DNA of 64,000 nucleotides from Primula veris (Eukaryota > Streptophyta > Magnoliopsida > Ericales > Primulaceae): positions 35,050,795-35,114,794 of the forward strand of contig OY821740.1 of assembly GCA_963682055.1 (NCBI GenBank), in the 5' to 3' direction. The position numbers and the translations under genes were made by a program. Positions 33,649 to 43,866 of this stretch are shown in pieces. Numbering within the stretch: the first letter of the stretch is position 1; each line of letters starts with the position of its first letter. The notes under the pieces are model-generated. The model searched no databases, was not told where the DNA came from, and saw nothing but the letters and a program-made list of their open reading frames with translations.

Positions 33649-33930
33649 AACGAGACGAATGAGGGTCTTTACCTTTACCTCTCGAGGATGAAACTGAATG
33701 CGGAGTCTTCTGGTTATTCCCACCCTTTTTCTTTGTATTTCCTTGTTTATTTTTCTCAACCTCATCAACCAATTTTGCTCTTTTTGCAAGTAGTGAGAAG
33801 CCGTAACAGGGGTAACGGGATTAAATCTGGTGTAGTTTATAACTAACCCAGCTTCCACACCAATGGAATCTAGAACACCAAATTTATTATCCACAAGCAC
33901 CGGAGTGGGAGAAACTACCAAACTAGGCGA

Positions 33931-35342
33931 TCAAGGCGCCGTGACCACATCCGAAGTACACACAGGTGGAGGCAAGAGAGCCGAAGCAACAATGTTTGAT
34001 GTAGCTAATACCTCCGGTGTAGGAGAAGCCGAGGTCGGGATAGCCGAAACCACTAGAGAAGAGGACGTTATCAAAGAGTCCAAACGAGGATTTTTGGTAC
34101 ACGCCAAAACATTATGTCCAAAAACTTTACAAAATGAACATTGTCTAGGAATCCACGAATATTCGACCCTAACCTCAAATTCCTCACCAAATTCGGTCAC
34201 AACCAAGAAACGTTTCAGGAACTCACTCCCGACTTTCATCTCCATACAAAGTCGTGCATATTCCAAAAAATTTCCAGAGGCAGTAATTTCGTCGGTGAAA
34301 GGGGGGAGCCCAAATGACAACGTCCGAGAAATACACCGACGGGATCCCAAAGAAATTTACCCACACAGGAACGGTGCAAAATTATTCTCTAGCAATATCA
34401 GCCTCCTTAGACCATCTTCAAAAATAACGGTTTTTCAGCAAAGAACCAAGGACTCTCGCTCATGACAGCGGTACAAACCTCAATCGATTTGAAGGTGAAA
34501 AAGCAGAGCCCATTCCCGGCCTGGGTTACAAAACCTTTCTTTGACCACAACTTTTTAGCGCCATAAAACGCTTCACTTAAGGTAAGAGGTTTATCAATAA
34601 AAAAGCCTACCAATGTATTCTTCCATTTAGCATCTCCGGCTAAAGAGGTCCCAGTAGGAAACGCTAACTTAGAGGACTTGGAATTTGGCGAGCGCATAAC
34701 CGAAAGAGCGAGTCTAGGGTTTTTTTTTTTTTTTAATAATTGAGGAGTAAGACGGTTTAGTATTGGGTGAGTGGTGGAGATGGAGAGGTGATGAAGGATT
34801 AAGGTATCATAAGATATGAGTGAAGGATTTAAAAGAGTATTAGAATAAATAAGAGGATCGATAGATATAATAGTTTTAGGTGGGGGTAATTTCTTTAGTT
34901 TTAGGTTGGGGGTAGTAGACAAGTCTAGATTAGGTAATAGAATATTAAGGGAAATGGGGGAATAGGGCGTTTTAGGAGAATAAACCCCGTAAGATCCAAT
35001 GGGCAAATACTCACCTCTTGTCTCGGTAACCGTCTTCTTTAAACCCATAACAGAGGCGGACACTCTAGCACTGACAGAACTCAAACAAATAACCGAAGCA
35101 GTAGGAAAGGTTACACCACCAGCAACGAAAACCGGGTTAGCGGTCAATTCCGCATCGTGCACAGCTTGATGAATCCAATCATCAAATATTGGAAAGGGGC
35201 AAGGTATGCGACGATTCACCCACAATCTCCATACCACAATTTTCCTCATCGAACAAGGAATCATCTTTGTCAGGAAACTATCCTCTAAATTAGCATGCCT
35301 TACGTCACCCTCGCTACTCGAAACGGTGGGGGACGACACCAT
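33931..35342 (-). pseudogene. LINE A ORF1 (DUF4283 / CCHC nucleic-acid-binding protein), broken
   Basis: The first part (35342-34407) ends in a DUF4283-type region: WKNTLVGFFIDKPLTLSEAF through to CTAVMSESPWFF. A second part (34350-33931) continues with an ARLCMEMKV block and a CCHC zinc knuckle, CSFCKVFGHNVLAC. A frame change or stop near 34350-34410 separates them. ORF1 proteins of plant L1 elements coat the RNA; this copy is not intact. Confidence 0.85.
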
Positions 35343-35564
35343 CGCTACTAAATCTCTCGTAGCAATGGTTGCATGGCTTATTTATAGGTAACGATTAAGG
35401 GAGAGGATAGAAATAAACCTAGGTAGCCGGCGAGCTACGGGCGGATGCAGACTAGTGCCGGACAGTAAAGATAAGTGGGGATGTACTTTAGTTCATCTTT
35501 GGAAAAAATGGTTGATTGGGTGTAAAAGACTACGCAAATACAATAAACGGTTACTTTTCTCTAG

Positions 35565-36227
35565 TTGTTTAAAAGTTCACTCTGCTCCTTTCAATGATTT
35601 CATTCTACTGCATTATACTATTATTATTTCTAAAAAATATAGGTTGAACCAAAATAGATCCACCGATCATGAAGAGAAGATTATTAGGTAGCATTGGCAA
35701 AGTGGCGGCAGGGGGCGACCCTATAGGTTAACCCGTCCTGGTTAGTTAACTTTTTTTTACTCCGTCCGCCCTTTTAGTCAATTGTGCAACAAATATAGAT
35801 AACATGTAAATATACTTCTTACGATTCAAAAAAAGCTAAAGACACAGCTGCTTGCATAGATATTTGAGTGTAATCATTTTATAAAAATAAGTTATATGTT
35901 AGAAGTTTATATATTAAACATGTTATCTAGTGTGCAGTAGTTGATCAAATGGTAGAGTACTGTCACTTTGCCAAACATAAGGTGTTGTGTTCCTAACTTG
36001 GCGTTAGCTCTTGCAAATTTTTTCTGGCTTTAATTAATCAAAAAAAAAAAAGGAAAAAATTAGGTGTGAGACGAAATTTGAACCATGTACGTCTCACTCC
36101 CGGTTGATAAAACCTAACTTAATAACCAATCTACCAGAAACGCTGCATGTTAATTTAGTGTAGTATACAGCCGGCAAACCTATGTAATAATTTGGTAACG
36201 ATCAATGACACTTTCAGTTTTTGTAGT
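35565..36227. other. Continuation of the receptor kinase 3' flank in unit 2
   Basis: Matches 16104-16777 of unit 1. Before the LINE insertion it directly followed 27164. No gene recognised. Confidence 0.7.
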
Positions 36228-36870
36228 GCATGCAGGTACACATTTCCTCGTATTATATTTATTAGGTTTTCATCGGTTTATCGGGTTTATAAGTGTATTC
36301 GTAATTATTTTTTGATTATATTTTTTAAATCAACGTTTTATGTTATTTATAAAGTGTTTGTTCAAAAAAACTGTAAAATTTGAAATTTATATATTTTTTT
36401 GGTATTTAATTGTTTGTTTGACAATTTATAAGGTATTAATACTAATAAGTACCCAAAAAATATACTCTCTCCGTTCCCATTTAATTGTCCACTACGAAAC
36501 TACGTGCAATTTTGACCGGCTTATAACTTGTATAAAAATTGTCAAATTATTTATTTTTTTTAAATCTAATAATAAAATTTAACATTTGAACTGTATGATT
36601 AACTTTTGAAAATTTTCATTATGACAATTTTAATACAAGTTCTTACCCGGTCAAAATTGCACGTAGTTTCGTAGTGGACAATTAAATGGGAACGAATAGA
36701 GTATAAAAGTTCAAATTTTACAGCTTTTTTTGAACAAATACTTTATAAATTATATATAACGTTGATTTAAAACATAAAATTAAAAAATAATCATAAATAC
36801 ACTTGAAAAAACCGATAAGATGATGAAAACCTGATAAATATAACATGGGGAAATGTCATCCGGTGCATGC
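36228..36870. mobile_element. Foldback-type MITE, unit 2 copy, interrupted by a Stowaway MITE
   Basis: Outer ends GCATGCAGGTACACATTTCC and, on the minus strand, GCATGCACCGGATGACATTT are inverted repeats. The arms match those at 16778-17179. The right arm contains the insertion at 36465-36701, which unit 1 lacks. Confidence 0.7.
36465..36701. mobile_element. Stowaway-type MITE, 237 bp
   Basis: Terminal inverted repeats of more than 50 bp begin CTCTCTCCGTTCCCATTTAA on the left and CTCTATTCGTTCCCATTTAA on the right (minus strand). TA flanks both ends (36463-36464 and 36702-36703). The equivalent position in unit 1 (about 17015) is uninterrupted, so this inserted after the duplication. Confidence 0.9.
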
Positions 36871-38999
36871 GAACAAGAGATGTTATAAGGCATCCCGAGT
36901 GTTATGGAATTCTAGAAATTAGCCGATATAATAAATGGATTATTAATTATAGAACAAATTATGAAAAAAATTAATTACAAATGAATGGGGAACTTTTTTT
37001 ACAATTGTGTTGTTAATGTTATTCTTGAGAACTTGAGTATGGGTATTATCCAAGAAGTTAGGCAGGAACAAAGGGGAAGATGTGTGGTAATAATTGGACA
37101 ACATAACAAATCAAATTATTATTTTTTGTAATCACAGATAGATAATTGAAATTATCTTACTAGTACAAAGGGGGTCCAGATTCAAGGCAATGGATTACAG
37201 ATAGATAATTGAAATGGTGAAACAAATGTATGCAAACGAGGCCTATAAAATCTCTTTTGAATATTTTACCATTTATAAATCCAACCTTACTTATCATGTT
37301 AGTTAATCCTAGCCATTCCTTATTTTGCTGACCTGTTTATTCTCTTGCCTAGCAAAAAACAGTTTGTTCCACAAATTCCGACCTAGCTAAACTCTCTCTC
37401 ATTCTATATATCTGCATTGATATAGAGATATGGCTTGAGGAAAACCTTTCTGGTTTTGATGGTAATTAATTATCAGCTTGGGTTATCAACATTGCTGAAG
37501 ACTATTATAAGGGCTTTACTTCATACAAATCTGAATCTGGGTATGCAAAGTCTCTCCCCTTAAATCTACATTAAACTATCGGTCTATCTCTGTTTGGTTC
37601 GATTTTGGTATTGGATTTTGAAAAATGATTGTAGAAAATACCTCCGTATGATGATATATTAATGCCTTGTTTGATTGTTTTGTAGTTTTAAGAAAAGAAT
37701 CTATTGAGTTTTCAGGTCTCTTAATCTATGCATATAAAATTGGCGACATACAAAAAAACTCATCTAAAAGGTTAATTTGAAACTGCTAGTTCCTAGCTAA
37801 TTTATGAAAAAAGAAAATTGAAAAACTCATCAATGGATACGAAACTTATTTTCCTTTGAATCTTACAACCAATGGGAACATAAATGCGATGCAAAATTTG
37901 TTAGGTTATGTAACAAGAATTTTGTAAATATGAATTTGAATGATTTTAAATTAGCCTCAATTTTATTGAGACGCTTATTTAGAAGTTGATCATATCTTAT
38001 GCGGTTTGTGTTACAGAATTTCGAATCAAAAGAATTACATGTTAAATGATATTAGGGACCTCCATAGAAATTCATCATGGGTTCTTTGTTAACCTAAGTC
38101 AATCTACAAAATACAAAATAGTCTAAAATCGGAAACTTTTCTTTGTAATGCCGCTGATTCTTGTGTGCAAGGTGGTTGTCGTTTATAATCTCAAACACGA
38201 TTCAAGAATTTGTTATAATTATCTTTAGTTATGCATGTTTCCACACAAAAATCAATAACTTCGCATTTGCACGTAACTCTCAAATTCAGTTAGATAAGCT
38301 TAATTTTCTCTAGCTAATCTGTTAATATAGCTTCTATCTTGGCAAATAAGAAAGGGTCAATAGCTTATTTGCCTCTCCAATTTTAACACAATCGTCACTT
38401 TCTCACCACTAAGCTTTAAATATATGTTACTTTAACCCTTTAACTTTTAACTTAACACCGCTGGTGACATGACAATGACATAGCTAAAGATATACTATTT
38501 CAGTAAAGTAAATGTTGACATAATTAAAATAATCAAAATACCGTCACTTATAGAAAGAAAATTTAAAATTTTGAAAAAAAAAACATCTCTTGCTTGAAAA
38601 TAGAAAGTCCTCTACTTGTTTTGCAAAATTTAGCAACTTACTGGAAAAAAAACGTAATTAAACAGTCAAAAAATTACAAAGTCTGTTTGACATTGATATA
38701 ATACATATAATTAATTCAGCCAATTACAATTTAGAACTTACACGTCATCATCTAGTGTAATTTCAATATTCCAAAGTTTCGTTTATAATCTTCAAACATC
38801 TTTTTTATTAAATAAGACTTCCCACGTTAAATCCATTTGGCTATGACAAGGGATGTAAAATTGAAGGGCTAATTTATAAGGATACAAACTTGATTGATGG
38901 AAAACTTGAGTGACAAATAACTCTCCTTATACAAAAGAAAACAAATCCCGTCGTTAGCTATAATGCTTATATATCTTAAGTTCTTAACTCTTCTTTGCA
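36871..38999. other. End of unit 2 and upstream region of the ACR gene
   Basis: Up to about 37977 the sequence is the duplicated 3' region, including the empty Copia target near 37790. From there to 39000 it is single-copy, AT-rich and without a recognised coding frame. A polypyrimidine tract and CAG at 38998-39000 just before the ATG suggest that the ACR transcript has a spliced 5' untranslated leader whose first exon lies somewhere in this stretch. Confidence 0.55.
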
Positions 39000-39001
39000 G
39001 G

Positions 39002-42000
39002 ATGGAGAGAGTATGTTCCCCTTATTTTGATCCAGATTTTGATCAACTTCGTGAAAGGATTTATGGGCCTAAGTAAGTAATTATCCCTTTAGTCGATATT
39101 TTATATGATTCTTCAATTTATAATCAGGAACCTTAGCTTAATTAAGCTGGTATAATTTGTTTCATTTTTCTGCAGTTGTAAGGTAAGCATTGACAATGAG
39201 AGCTTGAGAGACTGCACAATGGTTAAGGTATGTATTTTTGTATTGAATTTAATATTTATAACGAAAACGACCAAATACGTGATGGAATTCATGGTTTTTT
39301 AATCAGCACTAAATCTTGTTTTTCACGAACTGCCTACATATTACAAACGAAAATTTTGTCCGATTGCAGTTTTAAACCACCTTGCCTTTGAAGTTTATAA
39401 ATATTAAGTACTATATTTGGTCGACTTGATAGTGTTCTGACCTAACCAACGACAAAATCTTGAGTGAACCACGATTGTTTCTCTCACTCAAATACGCGAC
39501 CTATATTTGCTTAAATTACGCATGCAGCAAAACAAATTCTAAGAAGTTGCTTTAGGTTTCTAGTCTAGGATAAATAGGATTACATTTTTTTGAACAATAT
39601 ATTGGATAATTTGTTGCAGGTGGATAGTGTTAAGAAGCAAGGGCTTCTTCTAGAAGTGGTTCAAGTGCTAACTGATATGAATCTCACCATTTCAAAAGGC
39701 TATATATCATCTGATGGTGGTTGGCTCATGGATGGTACTAAACTTATACCATAATTTTTTGTTTTTATTTTTGTACGGGTAATTATAGCTGAATCTTGCG
39801 TATACATAAAATCTTTATAAAGTTATATCCTTGTAACCACAATAAATTATTATTATAAGCAGTTTATTTTTAAGCGGAGGTTACATATAAAATATATCTT
39901 CTTCTTTTTTTAAATTAATTTATAAACACAATATAAGATACCTTACCACATTAATATAAACAAACGTGAACCGTACAAAATTTAGTTTTAAGATTATTAT
40001 CAAACAAATACATGTATATAAAAATGTGTAATCATGTAAATATATGTGTGAATGACACAAATATATGTGTGAATCACACAAATATATGTGTAATCAATAA
40101 GATTCAACTATGCCTCCCAATATTAGTTTTGAGTTGCAAGATTTATCTATATGTACGAGTTATTACATATTTACGAGTTATAAGACGTGATAGCAACGAA
40201 AACATTAATATATCGTCACAAACAAGTTAACATAAATATTTTTTACATCATTTTAAACTTAATATAAAAATATACATTATTTTTTTAATATAAAATGTCA
40301 ACTTATTGCTATAGTGAGCTGATATTATAACTAATGAGACTTCAAAATTTCACATATGAAGGAGAATTTATTTTTATTTATAATTAGTCTGAGTTGAGAC
40401 CGAGATTTTTTATAACTATAACGAGATTATTCGTATATAGAGTATTTTTATAGAGAAGTTTTATTACAGTACAAACCATTTCACACATTTTGTTTTATTG
40501 CTTTGCAGTTTTCCATGTTAAAGATGTGAGAGGTAACAAACTCACTGATCAGAAAACCATTAACCATATTCAACAGGTAATGGGGTTTTGTTAGAAGAAC
40601 GTTTATGCTAAGATCACCCGCATGAGTTTTCATATACGACTTATTTACCTTAAATATGAGTAGATTATTCTAAAATTGTACATGCATCAGTTTTTTATCC
40701 ATTAACTTAAATTTACGTGAATTCAAATATCACTCAAATAGAAGGGATCAATATGTACCCTTATAATTAAAATAATAATTTGGATTGAAAACTTGTAAAT
40801 ACGAGAAAACTTGTAAGTTATTTAATGTGCTTACTCTAGTAAATTAATTTGTATTGAAAAAAATTGATAGAAGTATATTAAAATATAGTAATATTTAGTT
40901 ATGATAAGAAATTTGATATGGAATGTGAAAAATGTATAAATTTAAATTATTATCATAAAAATATAAAAATGATACTAATTAACCTAAATATGAGGAAAAA
41001 TTTAAGGTAATTGATACGATTGCTCTAAATGCTTTTTTATTAAGTTATTGATGCGGTTGCTATCAGTGTTTTTTTTTTATTAAGGTATCCTGTTGTTATA
41101 ACTTACAAACTCAATTACATTTAACATAGTCTTGCATGTTGATGTGGATGCATTTACATGAATCAATTTTAACTAATCACTTTCTTAGAATATTTTTGCT
41201 TATTATATACTAGTACTACACAATGTTTTAAAAAACGAAACATTACCTAAATCGGTTTTGTAAAATATATGCTAATAGCGTACAAAATGTAAGCTTTTAA
41301 CAGTTAGAAAAGCAGAAAAGCAGAAAAGCAAAGTTTTCAAGCTTTTTTTAACCTTTGAATCGAGATTTGTATCGAGCTTTTTCACTGCGAAACGCGCTTT
41401 TTAAAACAGTGGTACTGCATAAAACTCTTTCCAAATTTAAAAAGAATATCAGGATTAGCCTGAATATTAGGAATAATTAATGATTATATGTATCGACCAC
41501 TGTTTTAAAAAAACATGCTTAGTACTAAAAAGATTGGATTCAAAACGCATTCAAAGCTTAAAAAGCTGGGTTTTCTGGTTTTTAGGCTAAAAGCATACGC
41601 TTTTAGCATAGCTCTTGCAAAAACGTTTTAGCTAACATTTTGCTTTTTAAAACACCGATTTGGACACATTCTAACTTCTTAAAAATGTATACTTACACGC
41701 AGGCAATAAGAACAAGTACTACAACTGCTACCAATGATGGATTGAATGATGCAAATGCATTCACCACCATCACCACTCTTCGCCAACCGGCCAAAAAATC
41801 ATCATTCCCCAGTGACGTGCCCATCACAGGTACCACAATCGAGATGAGCGGAACAGATAGACCAGGTCTGTTTTCAGAAATATCTGCTGCCCTTGCTCAG
41901 CTACAGTGTAATATAATGGAGGCTCATGCGTGGAGCCACAACACACGGTTGGCTTGTGTTGCGTATATATCAGATCATTCTTCTGACTTGCCGATATCAA

Positions 42001-43866
42001 ATAACAGACTCATTGCCATTGAGGACCGTCTCACCACTCTTCTTCGGTCCCCCACCACCGCCTCCACGGTTCTCCCCTCTTGGTATGCAACGATAACATG
42101 AAAATTATGATTTGTAGTTGAATGATCTTATTTGCACAACTCAATTCAGGAGATTACCGCAATTATTCAAAAGGAGGAGCGCACGTAAAAATCAAAATAC
42201 AAGGCAGATAGCTCCTTACAGTTTCACTGAAAATTATATCTCCGATTGAAATAAAAAAATTGACAGGACTTGTGTAGGTAATCTACTCTGGGTTAATTTG
42301 GTCTACAAGGGTAAAATGATGCCCTAAAAAACCTTTCACTCTAAAATCAATAATACTTGAGAATATCGGTCCTACCGTAAATTAAATTTTATTAGACCAT
42401 AGAACTTTTTCTATTCTTTTTTAATATGGCCTTTATTTAAATTCTAAATAAATATAAAAATATTTCCAGTGTTGCTGACGGCAACGCTACAACCCAACAA
42501 GAATCCAAAACGACAGGTCTCCCTGATGGTGAACCGGGGTCGATGACCAGCGTTGAAAGGCGGCTCCACCAGCTAATGGCCTCGGCTAGAGACTATGACA
42601 CCCCATCCCAAGGAACATGCCCCCCGAGAGCAACACTTGAAACAAGACATGCAAGTAGTGTTGTAAATATTGACAATTGTAGAGACAACAGTTATTCCAT
42701 TGTCACTGTACGATGTAGGGATAGGCCGAGGCTGATGTTTGATACGGTTTGTACGCTTACTGACATGCAATACGTGGTGTTTCATGCATCGGTTGATAGT
42801 AGCAAAGGTTGTGCTTTTCAGGTATGCATGCAAAATATATATCAAATTATTGGATTCATTAGAAAAGATCTACTTAGATTAGATTAATTAGAAGTTTGAT
42901 CAGGAAAGATGTACTAATTGATTCTGCCTATCTTTGAAATTAAACTAATAATATATACAACTATGCATACAGGAGTATTTCATAAGGCACATAGATGGCT
43001 GCGCCTTGAACACCGAGGGAGAGAAGGCCCGAGTTATCAAATGCTTAGAGGCTGCAATAGAACGCAGAGTTTGCAAAGTGAGACTACCTTCTATTCATAC
43101 ATTTATCTACAAAAGCACCCCCCCCCCCCCCCAAACACACACACACACACACACATTTCGGAAAAAATACACATATGATATAAGATTTTTTATATAAAAT
43201 TTCGGCCCCTCTCACTTTTAAATTTCTGGTTCCGTCACTGCATTTATCAAGTAGGAAACTATATGAATTGTATTTATGAAATAAGTAGTAGTAATTTCAA
43301 GTTAAGATTTTGTAGGCATGATGGTATTTTTTTTTACTCAAGTGTTAAAAATCCCACTTCAAAGCTCAAATGATTCGTTTTTGCTTGATTAGTGAAAAGA
43401 AAAAGGTTGTTGATTTTTGTGCTTTTTACCATTTCTGCACTTTGTATATATAACAATCTGTTTTAAATTTTGCTCACAGGGAGTTCGAGTCGAACTATGT
43501 GCAAACAACAGGATTGGCTTATTGTCAGATATAACCCAAATTCTACGAGAAAATGGCCTTGCCGTGGTAAGAGCTGACGTGGCGACGCATAAAGACACTT
43601 CATCATTAGTTGACGCAACTCTCTACATACGTGACATATCTGGCAATGATGTGGACATGAACTTGATCGAGTCGGTAAAGAAACAAATAATCACGGGCCC
43701 TAAAAACGATCATCTTCAATTAGTAGTAAAGAACTTTGATGACCATGATAAGCCTTTCCTAGAACCACCCTCGAAAAAGTCGTTACCAGCTCGGACATTT
43801 TCCTTTAAAGACTTGATCAAGTCCCAAGTTGAGCGTTTCTCACACAGTTTTGTTGCAACTAGATGA
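39002..43866 (+). CDS. ACR2: ACT-domain-repeat protein of the ACR family (ACR2-like), eight exons
   Basis: Coding exons: 39002-39072, 39176-39227, 39620-39734, 40509-40576, 41703-42082, 42470-42821, 42973-43077, 43480-43866. All junctions are GT-AG and keep frame, giving 509 residues. The protein starts [20 protein letters not shown] and has four ACT modules at about 38-105 ([19 protein letters not shown]), 145-215 ([17 protein letters not shown]), 304-372 ([16 protein letters not shown]) and 382-450 ([18 protein letters not shown]). ACT domains bind amino acids or other small ligands. Plant ACR proteins resemble the regulatory part of bacterial GlnD without its enzyme domain and are thought to act as amino-acid sensors, some in the nucleus. 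The N-terminus fits the ACR2 branch best; that subfamily call is less certain than the family. Intron 4 carries two MITEs, intron 7 a compound microsatellite. Confidence 0.92.
40036..40098. repeat. Short tandem repeat in intron 3 of the ACR gene
   Basis: Three units of about 21 bp share AAATATATGTGTGAATSACAC, the last one incomplete. Noncoding; the open frame across it is a by-product of the repeat. Confidence 0.8.
41221..41411. mobile_element. hAT-type MITE in intron 4 of the ACR gene
   Basis: Ends CAATGTTTTAAAA and TTTTAAAACAGTG are inverted repeats shared with the elements at 7974 and 12790. The flanks GTACTACA (41213-41220) and GTACTGCA (41412-41419) are an 8-bp target duplication with one change. 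At 191 bp it is much shorter than its relatives. Confidence 0.82.
41498..41657. mobile_element. Second hAT-like MITE in intron 4 of the ACR gene
   Basis: Starts CACTGTTTTAAAAA and ends TTTTTAAAACACCG, again inverted, with an interior of AAGCTTTTAGC-type repeats. The target duplication is no longer recognisable. It ends 45 bp before exon 5, so it supplies the DNA next to the branch-point region. Confidence 0.6.
43117..43155. repeat. Compound microsatellite, poly-C then (CA)n
   Basis: A run of about 15 C is followed by AAA and about eleven CA units in intron 7 of the ACR gene. A run of this type is prone to length variation and to sequencing error. Confidence 0.85.

Larger units (their letters stand above)
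27165..35551 (-). mobile_element. L1-type LINE A, near full length, on the minus strand
   Basis: Bounded by the 13-bp target duplication TACTTTTCTCTAG (27152-27164 and 35552-35564). The left end is a poly-T run of about 15, which is the poly-A tail of a minus-strand element. The right end carries a 5' untranslated region of about 200 bp before ORF1. Without the nested LINE B the element is about 5.4 kb. The order is ORF1 (DUF4283, CCHC), endonuclease, reverse transcriptase, zinc-binding tail; there is no RNase H domain. The uninterrupted target survives in unit 1 near 16091-16103. Stops, frame changes and altered catalytic residues show it is dead. Confidence 0.93.
24140..37977. repeat. Tandem duplication, unit 2
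   Basis: Direct repeat of 10355-24110 in the same orientation. It contains the second receptor kinase. Unit 2 alone carries the LINE nest (27165-35551) and the Stowaway MITE (36465-36701). It lacks the Copia element, the 1.13-kb insertion and the region equivalent to about 11.4-13.28 kb. Confidence 0.85.

Noticed and set aside
40036..40098. Regular short repeats resembling a CRISPR array
   Set aside because: Units are contiguous, without unique spacers, in an intron of a plant nuclear gene.
41640..42101. Continuous 153-residue frame as a complete small gene
   Set aside because: Its core is exon 5 of the ACR gene; the start and end run into introns with good splice sites.
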